Assembly (NCBI RefSeq): GCF_035917575.1
Contig: NZ_CP109090.1
Coordinates: 1,426,001-1,490,000 of the forward strand
From: Streptomyces sp. NBC_01788
Lineage (GTDB): Bacteria; Actinomycetota; Actinomycetes; Streptomycetales; Streptomycetaceae
Direction: 5' to 3'
Length of the DNA stretch: 64,000 nt
The notes beneath the pieces were generated by a model, which worked only from the letters and a program-made list of their open reading frames with translations, ran no database searches and had not been told where the DNA came from. The position numbers were made by a program, and so were the translations under genes. Shown one piece after another: positions 31,989 to 41,383 of this stretch; position 1 is the stretch's first letter; each line of letters opens with the position of its first letter.

Positions 31989-33410
31989 ATGACGCGATCC
32001 TTGCAGGCCGTGGCCTATTGCCGACCCTCCGCGCTGGAACCCTCCGCGGGCGGACAGTTCCTCGGACTTGAGACGTCCAGGGGTGCGACGCCCTCGGGCG
32101 TCCAGGACCATCCGCGGTTCTTCTCAGGCTTCCTGACGTCTCCTCAGGTTGCCTCGGCCGGGCTGCTGGCGGTGGCGGACGTCGCGGCCGCCCGCTATTA
32201 CAAGCCGCAGTTGCGCGCCTCCCTCGACCCGGTGGTGACGGGGAACGGCGACCGGCTGCGCTTCGAGTCCTTCTCCGGCTGCTGCGGGGTGTACGCGCGC
32301 CTGGACGTGCTGCGCTCCGGCCTGGACGGCGGCGAGGTGGGGCACGGCACGACGAACGTCGACGTCAACAACCCGCTGCGCGAGGCGCTGTCCCGGATCG
32401 GCTCGGACGATCCGCTCCATATGCGGGTGGGCCCGGAAGAGCTGGCCGTGACCACCCTGGACGGACCCGTGGTGGAGAAGAAGGTGCCGCTGCCGGACCG
32501 TTGGTTGCGCGGGTTCGCGGAGGCCCAGGTCATAGCCGCCGGCTTCGATCTGCGGGCCGAACTGCCGGCCGCCGAGGCCGTGCGGTTCCTGCGGTCGCTG
32601 CCGCGGAGCGGGCCGCGGGGTGCCGGGGGCGGTCCGCGGTGGGTGGTTCCGGCGGGTCGCGTCCTGCGGCCGACCACCCGGCCCGTGCCGGGCGCGGTCT
32701 GCCTGCCCGGGCCCGAGCGGCTTGCCGCGCTGCAGCGGGTGCTGAGGCATGCGACAGCCCTGCGCGTGTACGGCCCGGCAGTCGCGGGCGCCGCCGCCAC
32801 GGCCGGCGCCTGGGAGGCGGTCCTGCCCGGCATGCGGCTGACGCTGACGCTGTCGCCCGACGCCTCGCGCGGGTTCTCCGGCGAGGGCGGGGTGCTGGAC
32901 GCGCTCGCCACCGACGAGGCGGCCGAGGACGCGGAGCTGATCGCGGTGCTGCTGGCCTGGGAACCCCGCGTCGACGTCGCCGACCTCGCCGCCTCCTCCG
33001 GGCTCACCCCGGAGCGGGTCCGGGCGGCGCTGGTCCGGCTCGGCACCTCGGGCCGGGTCGGCTACGACACCGCGGAGGCGGCGTACTTCCACCGGGAGCT
33101 GCCCTACGACGCGGATCGCGCCGAGCGGCACAACCCGCGTCTGCGGGCCGCCCACGCGCTCGTCGCCGCGGGAGCGGTCGCCGTCGACGGCGCCCTGGCG
33201 ACGGTGACGGCCGAGGACGGGCACGCGCACCGGGTGCGTGAGGACAAGGGCGTACTCAGCTGCAGTTGCCAGTGGTGGGCGAAGTACCGGGGCGGGCGCG
33301 GGCCCTGCAAACACGCGCTGGCGGTGCGGATGGCGCGGCGGGGCGCCGCCTCATCGGAGCAGGACCTTGTGAAGCAGGACGTGGCACGAGTCGACGGGGG
33401 TGTGCGATGA
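31989..33410 (+). CDS. SWIM zinc-finger protein
   Basis: This 473-residue soluble protein carries a C-terminal SWIM finger CxC-x12-CxH: C425, C427, C440, H442. The first ~340 residues form no named domain; a winged-helix-like stretch (LIAVLLAWEPRVDVADLAAS, GLTPERVRAALVRLG) lies at about 315-355. SWIM domains bind DNA or proteins and occur in recombination factors. The gene is first in an operon with the DUF6493-like gene (ATGA overlap) and sits behind a DNA-damage promoter. Related SWIM genes elsewhere occur with MoxR/VWA modules, which are absent here. Its exact role is unknown. Confidence 0.88.
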   Translation: MTRSLQAVAYCRPSALEPSAGGQFLGLETSRGATPSGVQDHPRFFSGFLTSPQVASAGLLAVADVAAARYYKPQLRASLDPVVTGNGDRLRFESFSGCCGVYARLDVLRSGLDGGEVGHGTTNVDVNNPLREALSRIGSDDPLHMRVGPEELAVTTLDGPVVEKKVPLPDRWLRGFAEAQVIAAGFDLRAELPAAEAVRFLRSLPRSGPRGAGGGPRWVVPAGRVLRPTTRPVPGAVCLPGPERLAALQRVLRHATALRVYGPAVAGAAATAGAWEAVLPGMRLTLTLSPDASRGFSGEGGVLDALATDEAAEDAELIAVLLAWEPRVDVADLAASSGLTPERVRAALVRLGTSGRVGYDTAEAAYFHRELPYDADRAERHNPRLRAAHALVAAGAVAVDGALATVTAEDGHAHRVREDKGVLSCSCQWWAKYRGGRGPCKHALAVRMARRGAASSEQDLVKQDVARVDGGVR

Positions 33411-36067
33411 CATCGCTGATGGAGGCAGTGCGGGCTGGGCGGACGGCCGAGGTGATCGGTCTGCTGAACGCCATGACCGACGCCGAACGCCGGGCGTACT
33501 TCCCGGAGTTGAAGGCTCTGCGCAAGGAGCTCAGAGCGACCCGCTGGGACACGCCGTCCCGCCGCGCGTACCCGGCGCTGTACGTGGCCGGGGTCGCGTG
33601 CCAGACCGGCGCGGCCGGCGTGGCGAGCTGGATCTCGGCCGCCGACATGCGCTGGCCGGGAGTCTCCCCCGCCGTGCTGCTCCGCGTCCTCGCCGACCGG
33701 GAGACCGGGTGGCTCGCCGATCTGGCGGACCGGCTCGCCCAGCGGCCCGCCAGTTCAGGGGTGCCCTACGAACTGATGTCCGCCCTGGTGCGCCTGGCGG
33801 GCTGCCCGGTGCCGACGACCAACGCCTATGTACGAGGCTGGGCCCAGCAGGTGGGCGGCGAATGGCGGCACGGCAACACCTTGGTGGAGCGGCTGCGCAC
33901 GGACCCGCACCTCGTACCGCTCGTGGCCGCGCTCTTCGAGGTGAACGACATCGGCGGCCTGCTGCAATGGGCGGCCGACGAAGGACCCGGCAGCTGGCAC
34001 GGGGCGCTCGGGCAGCTCACGGCGGAGGGCCGACTCGACCGGAAGGCCACGGTCGACGCCTGCGTGGCGCGCCTGCTGCGGGGCGGCACGACCGCCGACC
34101 ACCGGGCGTTCCTGCGGGTACTGACGTCCCTGGCGCTGACACGCGAGGAGCAGCGGGAGCGGGTGGCCGACTGGATGGCGCTCACCTCGGACGCGGTGCC
34201 CCCGGTGGCTTCGCACGCCCAGTCGGTGCTGAGCACGCTGGCCCTGGACGGGCAGCTGTCGCATCGCCACCTGGCCGAGGTCTCCGGTGCGGTGCTGTTC
34301 CGGCCGGAGCGCAAGCTGGTGCGGGCCCAGCTCGTCCTGCTCGGCAAGGTACTCGCCCGCGACGCCGCGGCGGCCGACGAGCTGCTGCCCGCCGTCGCGC
34401 AGGCCTTCGGGCACGAGGACGCCGGCGTGCAGGAACGGGCGCTCAAGCTCGCCCAGCGGCATGTGATGAAGGTCCGCTCCGCCGAGGTGCGTGCCGACAT
34501 CGCGCTCGCGGCAGAGGAGCTGATCCCTCCGCTGCGCTCACAGGCGGTCGGATCGCTGGGCGCGGCACCGGTGAAGGCGGCCGCGACGTACGAGGAGGTG
34601 CTCCCGCTGGTTCCCGAGCCGGCGCGTCTCGCCCCCGCGGCGGCCTCGGTCGTCGAACTCGCCGAGGAGGTGGGGGCCGCGCTGGAGTCCGACACCGACG
34701 TGGCCGGTTTTGAACGCGCCCTGGACGGGCTGGTGCGCCACGCCCACCGCGACCGCGACGCCCTGCTCCGGGCGCTGGAACCGGTGATCTCCCGCCGGTG
34801 GTGGGACGGCACCGACCAGTACTACGACCTGCGGCTCAATCACCAATTCGGCGACGCCCAGGGCAGCTTCGACGCGGCCGGGGGCCTGGACCTGCTGCTC
34901 GTCACACTGCGGGGAAAGCTGAAGACCGGCACGCTGCACGGCTCGGGCCGGGCCAGGACTCCGGGCCGTACCTGCGTGCACACCGCGCTCTCCCAGGCCT
35001 TCGACACCCGCCTCTGGGAGGTGGCGTGCCGGATGCGCACGGATCCCCTGCCGTTCCTGCTCTCGACTCCCACCTGGAGCACGGGACCGCTGGAGCCGGA
35101 CGAGCTGGTGGAGCGGCTCGACGCGTACCGGCGGCTGGGAGCACGCGTGTCGGAGGCCGACTTCGCGCAGGCGCTGCTCCGGGTGCGGCGGGCGGACCGC
35201 CCGGCGGCAGCGGCGGCGGCGGAGCGGGCGGCGGCCCTGGGCACGGCGGAGGGGAGGCGGCTCGCCCGCTGGCTGACCGCCGGCGCCCCCGTGCTGCCGG
35301 CGATCCGGCGCCGCACATCGGCCTCGCGGATACTGGCGGAGTCCGGTGAACTCCTCGAGCTGCAAGAGGACTTCCCCGAGGCCTTCCGCGCGCTGGGCGA
35401 GCCGTCCAGCGCCTTCACGGAAAGCCGCTACTGCTACCACTGGGACTACTCCACGCGCCCCCACTGGCTGGCCGTGCTGCCCGAACTGCGTGAGCTGGTG
35501 GCCGTGCGGCTCCTGCGGGACCTGTCCTCCCTGGCCGTGGACGACACGCGGGGCGCGGCCTCCGTCCTTCCGCCGCTGGCCGAGTCCGGCGGTGAGGCGG
35601 GCGAGGCGACGCACCTGTGTGTGGCGTACGGGCTGGGCGCCCGGCACCCGGAGGACCGGCTGGCCGCCGTGGACGCGCTGCTCGTCCTCGCCGCGCGCGG
35701 GCAGCTGGACGTCTCCCGTCTCGGCGCGGACCTCGGAGAGCTGGTGCGGGACGGCGCGGTGAAGCCGCTGCGGCTGGCGGAGTCGCTGCGCACGGCCGCG
35801 GCCACGGGGGCGTACGCCACCGTGTGGGGTCTGCTCGGCCACGCCCTGCCGCCGCTGCTCTCCGACCTCGCCGCCGACAAACCGGACGGGCCGGTGCGGG
35901 GGCTCGGTGATCTGCTGGCCGTGGCGGCCGAGTGCGCCGAGCGGTCGGGGGCGCGGGGCGACCTGCCGCATCTTGCGCGCGCGGCGGACCGGGGCGGCTC
36001 GTCGCGTCTGGTCGCACAGGCCCGCCGGCTGCGCGGCGCGCTGGCCCCGGAGGCGGCCGCCGCCTGA
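33407..36067 (+). CDS. Large helical-repeat protein, DUF6493-like
   Basis: This 886-residue soluble protein is translationally coupled to the SWIM gene by ATGA. No catalytic motif, signal or TM helix is visible. The sequence is almost entirely alpha-helical, with HEAT-like pairs (AVAQAFGHEDAGVQERALKL; EVRADIALAAEELIPPLRSQ) and a conserved-looking C-terminal half (LPFLLSTPTWSTGPLEPDEL; VERLDAYRRLGARV). Such scaffolds usually bind a protein or nucleic-acid partner, here presumably the SWIM protein. The DUF6493 label is by recall of its partner and layout, not by search. Start ATG 33407 is preferred because the SWIM stop overlaps it. Confidence 0.8.
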   Translation: MTSLMEAVRAGRTAEVIGLLNAMTDAERRAYFPELKALRKELRATRWDTPSRRAYPALYVAGVACQTGAAGVASWISAADMRWPGVSPAVLLRVLADRETGWLADLADRLAQRPASSGVPYELMSALVRLAGCPVPTTNAYVRGWAQQVGGEWRHGNTLVERLRTDPHLVPLVAALFEVNDIGGLLQWAADEGPGSWHGALGQLTAEGRLDRKATVDACVARLLRGGTTADHRAFLRVLTSLALTREEQRERVADWMALTSDAVPPVASHAQSVLSTLALDGQLSHRHLAEVSGAVLFRPERKLVRAQLVLLGKVLARDAAAADELLPAVAQAFGHEDAGVQERALKLAQRHVMKVRSAEVRADIALAAEELIPPLRSQAVGSLGAAPVKAAATYEEVLPLVPEPARLAPAAASVVELAEEVGAALESDTDVAGFERALDGLVRHAHRDRDALLRALEPVISRRWWDGTDQYYDLRLNHQFGDAQGSFDAAGGLDLLLVTLRGKLKTGTLHGSGRARTPGRTCVHTALSQAFDTRLWEVACRMRTDPLPFLLSTPTWSTGPLEPDELVERLDAYRRLGARVSEADFAQALLRVRRADRPAAAAAAERAAALGTAEGRRLARWLTAGAPVLPAIRRRTSASRILAESGELLELQEDFPEAFRALGEPSSAFTESRYCYHWDYSTRPHWLAVLPELRELVAVRLLRDLSSLAVDDTRGAASVLPPLAESGGEAGEATHLCVAYGLGARHPEDRLAAVDALLVLAARGQLDVSRLGADLGELVRDGAVKPLRLAESLRTAAATGAYATVWGLLGHALPPLLSDLAADKPDGPVRGLGDLLAVAAECAERSGARGDLPHLARAADRGGSSRLVAQARRLRGALAPEAAAA

Positions 36068-36107
36068 CCCGGCGCCCGCCCGGCGGACCTCTGGAGACCA
36101 TCACAAC

Positions 36108-36170
36108 GAATTCGACGACTACGACAACTACGACGACTTCACGGAACATCCTCACGAAACGACGACGAAA
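36108..36170 (+). repeat. Low-GC ACGACN-type trinucleotide tract
   Basis: A run of ACGAC/ACAAC-like triplets stands out from the GC-rich surroundings, just after the DUF6493-like gene. Translated on the plus strand it gives EFDDYDNYDDF, but no start or ribosome site supports a gene. Confidence 0.5.
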
Positions 36171-36244
36171 GGTGCGAACATCGCTTTACTCATCGGTCAC
36201 AGCGCGTTCGCGATCACGCAACACCGCTCCGCCACAGTGGTCGT

Positions 36245-37687
36245 ATGACTGGAGAAGTGTCGAACACGCCGTGGTCGAAGCACGGACGCCGGGCGCATCA
36301 CCGGCGGCGGGACCTGGTCGAACTGGCCGCGCTCTGCACGGCCGTCGCCGTGGCCGACGCAGTGGCGAACCTGATCGGCCACGGCCCCGGCGGTACGGCC
36401 CCGCTGATGATCTCGGCGTTCGCTCTGGTGGCCACGGCGGCCTTCCACACATGGTGGGCACGCCGCCACGGTCACGCACCGCCCGCGGACGATACCGGCG
36501 CCCGGCCGCTCACCGCCCAGCAGGCCGGGCCGGCGGCCCCCGGCCCCGCGGCGGCCGAAGCGGCGCCGGGCGACAGTGCGCTGTGGCGGATGCGGACGAC
36601 CGTGCGGGACGCGCCCGGTGCGCTGGCCGCGCTCTGCGCGGCACTGGCCGCCCGGCACGTGGACATCCTCAGCCTGCAGACGCATCCGCTGGCCGAGGGC
36701 ACGGTGGACGAGTTCCTGCTGCGCGCTCCCGGCGGGCTCGAGGCGTCGGACATCACCTGGGCGGTCGCGCTGGCCGGCGGTGCCGACACGTGGATCGAGC
36801 GGGCCGACGCGCACGATCTGGTGGACGCGCCCACACGGGTCCTGGGCCTGGCCACGCGCACGGCGCTCGACGCGGCGGAACTCCCGCTGACACTGCGGCA
36901 GTTGCTGGGACGGTGCACCATCCGTTCGCTGCCGGACCGGCCGGCCCCGGCCGGGGGCTCGCAGGAGGTGCCGGCCGAAGGGGCGCTGGAGGACACGGTG
37001 ATGCGGCTGCGGGCGCCGGAGGGCGGGACGATCACCGTGGAGCGGCCGTACCTGCCCTTCACGCCCACCGAGTTCGCGCGGGCGCGCGCCCTGGTGGAGC
37101 TGGACACCCGGCTCGGACCGCGCGTTCCGCGCGGCCAGGACGTGCTGACGCTGCCCGAGGGCGACGCGATCACCGTGCGCAGGGCCGGCGCCGGCGACCT
37201 CGCGGCGGCCCGGGAGATGCACGGCCGCTGCTCGGCGCGCACCCTCGGCCTGCGCTACCACGGGCCGGTCGGCGACGCCGACCGCTATCTCGACCACCTG
37301 CTGAGCCCGCGGTTCGGCCGTACGCTGGCCGCGCGGACCGCCTCCGGGCGGATCGTCGGCCTCGGCCATCTGCTGTGGGACGGCGACGAGACGGAGGTCG
37401 CGGTGCTCGTCGAGGACGCCTGGCAGCGCCGCGGCGTCGGCGGCGAGCTGCTGGGCCGGCTGGTCGCGATGGCCGTCGAGGCGGGCTGCGCGAGCGTGTA
37501 CGCCGTGACGCAGGCGGCGAACACCGGCATGGTCGCCGCCATGCGGGGCCTCGGCCTGCCGCTCGACTTCCAGATCGAGGAGGGCACCCTGGTCGTCACG
37601 GCCCGGCTGGACGCGACCCCGGTGGCCACCCGCCTGCCGTACGACGCCGAGCGGGCGCGGGCCGAGGGTTCCCGCCCGCGGGACTGA
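36245..37687 (+). CDS. Membrane-anchored ACT-GNAT fusion protein
   Basis: This 480-residue protein has two hydrophobic helices (about 26-45 and 52-69), an ACT-like regulatory domain (about 115-180: MRTTVRDAPGALAALCAALA, HVDILSLQTHPL), a linker region, then a GNAT domain (about 315-460: VLVEDAWQRRGVGGELLGRL as acetyl-CoA loop). ACT domains bind amino acids, so acetylation may be ligand-gated. It resembles actinobacterial Pat/lysine acetyltransferase designs in having a sensor fused to GNAT, but with ACT plus a membrane anchor. Target unknown. A strong terminator follows. Confidence 0.85.
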   Translation: MTGEVSNTPWSKHGRRAHHRRRDLVELAALCTAVAVADAVANLIGHGPGGTAPLMISAFALVATAAFHTWWARRHGHAPPADDTGARPLTAQQAGPAAPGPAAAEAAPGDSALWRMRTTVRDAPGALAALCAALAARHVDILSLQTHPLAEGTVDEFLLRAPGGLEASDITWAVALAGGADTWIERADAHDLVDAPTRVLGLATRTALDAAELPLTLRQLLGRCTIRSLPDRPAPAGGSQEVPAEGALEDTVMRLRAPEGGTITVERPYLPFTPTEFARARALVELDTRLGPRVPRGQDVLTLPEGDAITVRRAGAGDLAAAREMHGRCSARTLGLRYHGPVGDADRYLDHLLSPRFGRTLAARTASGRIVGLGHLLWDGDETEVAVLVEDAWQRRGVGGELLGRLVAMAVEAGCASVYAVTQAANTGMVAAMRGLGLPLDFQIEEGTLVVTARLDATPVATRLPYDAERARAEGSRPRD

Positions 37688-37727
37688 GCAGCGGCCTCGG
37701 AGGGGGCGCGGCCCGGAAGGGTCCGGC

Positions 37728-37768
37728 CGCGCGGCCCGGCGCCCGGTCCAGGACCGCCGGGCCGCGCG
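37728..37768. terminator. Bidirectional cruciform-type terminator
   Basis: Arms 37728-37741 and 37755-37768 pair over 14 bp with a 13-nt loop that itself contains GGTCC/GGACC. It lies between convergent genes. Confidence 0.75.
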
Positions 37769-37786
37769 CCATCCGGGCCGCCCGGC

Positions 37787-39004
37787 TCAGCTCATCGCCT
37801 GGTGCAGCCCCCTCACCTGCGGCTGTCCCGGCCGCACCCCCAGCGCCCGGTCCAGGTCGGCCCACAGGTCCTCGACGTCCTCCAGGCCCACCGACATCCG
37901 CAGCAGCCGGTCGCCGACCCCGGCGCCGCGCCGGTCGTCCGCGTCGACGATGCGATGGCTGATGGACGCCGGGTGCTGGATCAGGGTGTCGACGCTGCCG
38001 AGGCTCACGGCCGGCGTGATCAGGCCGACGCCGCCGATGACGTCGTGCGGGTCGCCGTGCACCTCGAAGGCGACCATCGCGCCGCCGATGGACGGGTAGT
38101 GCACCCGGGCGACGCGCGGGTCGTCCGCCAGGCGGGCGGCCAGTTCCGCGGCGGTGGCGGAGGCGGCCCGCACCCGGACCGGAAGCGTGGACAGCCCGCG
38201 CAGCAGCAGGTATCCGGCGAGCGGGTGAAGCACCCCGCCCGTGGCGAACCGGACCTGCCGCAGCCGTCCGGCGAGTTCCTCGTCGCAGGCCACCACGCCG
38301 GCCATCACGTCGCCGTGGCCGCCCAGGTACTTGGTGGCACTGTGCAGCACCAGGCGCGCGCCCTGCTCGGCGGGGCGTTGCAGCACAGGGGTGGCGAAGG
38401 TGTTGTCGGCGAGGAGCGGCACGGAGCCGCAGGCGTGGGCGACGGCCCGCAGATCCACCTCGGCCAGCGTCGGGTTCGCCGGTGTCTCGACCATGACCAG
38501 GCCGGTGTCCGGGCGCAGCGCGTCGGTGATCCCGGCCGGGTCGGTCCAGGTCACCTCGGTGCCGAGCAGCCCGGCGGTGAGCAGGTGGTCGCTGCAGCCG
38601 TACAGCGGGCGCACGGCGACGACGTGCCGCAGACCCATGGCGGAGCGGACGAGCAGGACCGCGCTCAGCGCGGCCATGCCGCTGGCGAACGCCACCGCGG
38701 ACTCGGTGCCCTCCAGCCGGGCCAGGGCGGTCTCGAAACGGGCGACGGTGGGATTGCCGAGCCTCCCGTAGACCGGGGTGCCGTCGAGTTCGGCGCCGTC
38801 GGTGGCGAAGGCGTCGATGCGGGCGGCCTCGGCGCGGCTGTCGTAGGAGGGGTAGGTGGTGGACAGGTCGATCGGCGGGGCGTGCAGTCCCTGCCGGGCG
38901 AGGTCGTCACGGCCGGCGTGCACCGCCTCGGTGGCCAGTGCTCTGGGTGCGGGGCGCACGGCGTCGTACGCGGGCGTGCTCGCGGAGTCCAAGGGCGTGT
39001 CCAT
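37787..39004 (-). CDS. Trans-sulfuration-type PLP lyase (Cys/Met metabolism)
   Basis: This 405-residue fold-type I PLP enzyme is of the cystathionine gamma-lyase/methionine gamma-lyase family. It shows Y79-R81 ([10 protein letters not shown]), [12 protein letters not shown], the ETPANPTL substrate block, [12 protein letters not shown] and the Schiff-base K225 ([11 protein letters not shown]), then [17 protein letters not shown]. Specificity between beta/gamma elimination and synthesis cannot be settled by eye. The ATG at 39004 is preferred over GTG 39034. It is divergent from an Lrp regulator 59 bp away, which likely controls it in response to an amino acid. Confidence 0.9.
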   Translation of the reverse strand: MDTPLDSASTPAYDAVRPAPRALATEAVHAGRDDLARQGLHAPPIDLSTTYPSYDSRAEAARIDAFATDGAELDGTPVYGRLGNPTVARFETALARLEGTESAVAFASGMAALSAVLLVRSAMGLRHVVAVRPLYGCSDHLLTAGLLGTEVTWTDPAGITDALRPDTGLVMVETPANPTLAEVDLRAVAHACGSVPLLADNTFATPVLQRPAEQGARLVLHSATKYLGGHGDVMAGVVACDEELAGRLRQVRFATGGVLHPLAGYLLLRGLSTLPVRVRAASATAAELAARLADDPRVARVHYPSIGGAMVAFEVHGDPHDVIGGVGLITPAVSLGSVDTLIQHPASISHRIVDADDRRGAGVGDRLLRMSVGLEDVEDLWADLDRALGVRPGQPQVRGLHQAMS

Positions 39005-39063
39005 GACCGAAGGGTGAACAGCGGCCGGGATCACGGGGCCGAAGGCCGTGCTACGTTCGCCCC

Positions 39064-39591
39064 ATGGCCGAATCCGTCGTACTGGATCCGGTGGATCTGC
39101 ATCTGCTGCGGCTGTTGCAGAACGACGCCCGGACCACCTATCGCGACCTCGCCGCGCAGGTCGGGGTCGCTCCGTCGACCTGCCTGGACCGGGTGGCCCG
39201 GCTGCGCCGCTCGGGGCTCATTCTCGGCCACCGGCTGCGGCTCGACCCCGCCAAGCTGGGCAGGGGTCTTCAGGCGCTGCTGTCGGTGCAGGTCAGACCG
39301 CACCGGCGGGAGCTGGTGGGACCGTTCGTGGAACGGATCCGGGCGCTGCCGGAGTCGCTGACCGTGTTCCATCTGACCGGTCCTGACGACTACCTGGTCC
39401 ATGTCGCGGTCGCGGACATGTCCGACCTCCAGCGCCTGGTCCTGGACGAGTTCACGGCCCGGCGTGAGGTGGCCCGGGTGGAGACCCGGCTGATCTTCCA
39501 GCAGTGGGACTGCGGCCCCCTGCTGCCGCCCGGCGCGCAGCCGGGCACGCTCTCGGCGAAATCGGACCGAACAGAGCCCGGAGCGGGGTAA
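39064..39591 (+). CDS. Lrp/AsnC-family regulator
   Basis: This 175-residue regulator has an N-terminal HTH (about 8-55: LLRLLQNDARTTYRDLAAQV, VAPSTCLDRVARLRRSG) and a RAM effector domain (about 70-150: GPFVERIRALPESLTVFHLT, GPDDYLVHVAVADM). The last ~25 residues are a disordered tail. Its divergent neighbour is a sulfur-amino-acid lyase, the usual target arrangement (compare DecR/CyuR- and MdeR-like regulators). The ATG at 39064 is in the expected position. Confidence 0.93.
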   Translation: MAESVVLDPVDLHLLRLLQNDARTTYRDLAAQVGVAPSTCLDRVARLRRSGLILGHRLRLDPAKLGRGLQALLSVQVRPHRRELVGPFVERIRALPESLTVFHLTGPDDYLVHVAVADMSDLQRLVLDEFTARREVARVETRLIFQQWDCGPLLPPGAQPGTLSAKSDRTEPGAG

Positions 39592-39634
39592 ACCGGGCTG
39601 ACGCGGGGCGCCCGTCCGTACGAGGATGGTCGGC

Positions 39635-41326
39635 ATGTCACAGACCAAGAACCCGCTGCCCCGTCAGGTCGCCGACGCCTACGTCGACGAACTCATCGCC
39701 CTCGACCCGCTCACCGGCACCTATCTCGGCGTGAAGGAGAGCTCGAGCAGGCTGCCCGACACCTCGCCCGCCGGCCAGCAGGCGCTCGCCGACCTCGCGC
39801 GCGCCACCCTCGCCCGGCTGGACGAGGCCGAGCGGCAGCCCGGCGCGGACAGTGACATCGAGCGCCGGTGCGCCCGCCTGCTGCGCGAGCGCCTGACCGC
39901 GGAACTCGCGGTGCACGACGCCGACGAGGGCCTGCGCACGGTGAGCAACATCCACAGCCCGGTGCACTCGGTGCGCGAGGTGTTCACGATCACCCCGAGC
40001 GCCACCGACGAGGACTGGGCCGCGATCGCCGAGCGCCTGCGAGCCGTGCCGGCCGCACTGCGCGGCTACCGCGAGTCCCTCGCCCTCGGCCTGGACCGCA
40101 AGCTGCACGGCGGCCCGCAGCCGACGGCGATCTTCATCGAGCAGCTCACCGAGTGGTCGGACACCGACGGCAGGGGCCGCGGCTGGTTCGAGGACTTCGC
40201 CGCCGAGGGCCCCGAGTCCCTGCGCGCGGAACTGGACGACGCCGCCCGTACGGCGAACGCGGCCCTCGCGGAGCTGCGGGACTGGATGCGCGACGTGTAC
40301 GCGCCGACGATCGGCGACGCCCCGGACACGGTCGGCCGTGAGCGCTACGCCCGCTTCTCGCGCTACTTCAACGGCACGGACCTGGACCTCGACGAGGCGT
40401 ACGCGTACGGCTGGTCGGAGTTCCACCGGCTGCTCGGCGAGATGAAGCAGGAGGCCGAGAAGGTCCTGCCCGGTGCCGAGACCCCGTGGGTGGCCCTCGC
40501 GCACCTCGACGAGCACGGCACGCACATCGAGGGCGTCGACGAGGTCCGCCAGTGGTTGCAGGACCTGATGGACGAGGCGATCGAGGCGCTCGACGGCACC
40601 CACTTCGAACTGGCCGAGCGGGTGCGGAAGGTGGAGTCGTGCATCGCCCCGCCCGGTGGTGCCGCGGCGCCCTACTACACGGCGCCGTCCGCCGACTTCT
40701 CCCGGCCGGGCCGTACCTGGCTGCCGACCATGGGGCAGACCCGCTTCCCGGTCTACGACCTGGTCTCGACCTGGTATCACGAGGGCGTCCCCGGCCACCA
40801 TCTCCAGCTCGCCCAGTGGGCGCACGTGGCCGACGACCTCTCGCGCTACCAGGCCACCGTCGGCGGGGTCAGCGCCAACGCCGAGGGCTGGGCGCTGTAC
40901 GCGGAGCGCCTGATGGACGAACTCGGCTTCCTGACGGACCCGGAGCGGCGGCTCGGCTATCTGGACGCGCAGATGATGCGCGCGGTCCGCGTCATCATCG
41001 ACATCGGCATGCACCTGGAGCTGGAGATTCCGGCGGACTCGCCGTTCCACCCGGGTGAGCGCTGGACGCCGGAGCTGGCGCGGGAGTTCTTCGGCGCGCA
41101 CAGCAGCCGCCCGAGGGACTTCGTGGCGAGCGAGCTGATCCGCTATCTGTCGATGCCCGGCCAAGCGATCGGCTACAAGCTGGGCGAGCGGGCCTGGCTG
41201 CTGGGCCGGGAGAAGGCCAGGGAGCGCCACGGTGCCGCGTTCGACGCGAAGGCCTGGCACATGGCGGCCCTGTCCCAGGGCTCGCTGGGCCTGGACGACC
41301 TCGTGGACGAACTCTCCCAGCTGTGA
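39635..41326 (+). CDS. DUF885 metallopeptidase-like protein
   Basis: This 563-residue protein has the DUF885 zinc motif HEGVPGHHLQ (a HExxxPGHH pattern) in WYHEGVPGHHLQLAQW and a downstream Glu in EGWALYAERLMDELGF. No signal peptide is present, so it is cytoplasmic. The family is related to M3/M32-like peptidases; substrates are poorly known. ATG 39635 is 9 nt after GAGG and is preferred over ATG 39626, where GAGG is adjacent. It ends at a strong terminator shared with sbcC. Confidence 0.88.
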   Translation: MSQTKNPLPRQVADAYVDELIALDPLTGTYLGVKESSSRLPDTSPAGQQALADLARATLARLDEAERQPGADSDIERRCARLLRERLTAELAVHDADEGLRTVSNIHSPVHSVREVFTITPSATDEDWAAIAERLRAVPAALRGYRESLALGLDRKLHGGPQPTAIFIEQLTEWSDTDGRGRGWFEDFAAEGPESLRAELDDAARTANAALAELRDWMRDVYAPTIGDAPDTVGRERYARFSRYFNGTDLDLDEAYAYGWSEFHRLLGEMKQEAEKVLPGAETPWVALAHLDEHGTHIEGVDEVRQWLQDLMDEAIEALDGTHFELAERVRKVESCIAPPGGAAAPYYTAPSADFSRPGRTWLPTMGQTRFPVYDLVSTWYHEGVPGHHLQLAQWAHVADDLSRYQATVGGVSANAEGWALYAERLMDELGFLTDPERRLGYLDAQMMRAVRVIIDIGMHLELEIPADSPFHPGERWTPELAREFFGAHSSRPRDFVASELIRYLSMPGQAIGYKLGERAWLLGREKARERHGAAFDAKAWHMAALSQGSLGLDDLVDELSQL

Positions 41327-41331
41327 GCCCG

Positions 41332-41362
41332 GTCGGGGCGGCCGTCCTCCGGCCGCCCCGAC
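41332..41362. terminator. Bidirectional hairpin terminator
   Basis: A perfect 13-bp stem (41332-41344 with 41350-41362) and a 5-nt loop separate the convergent DUF885 and sbcC genes. Confidence 0.8.
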
Positions 41363-41383
41363 GGTCCCACGCGCTCGCTCCGC

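Noticed and set aside
35907..36248. Plus-strand frame ending in EFDDYDNYDDF and on
   Set aside because: Most of it lies inside the DUF6493-like gene in another frame, and the free part is a triplet repeat without a start.
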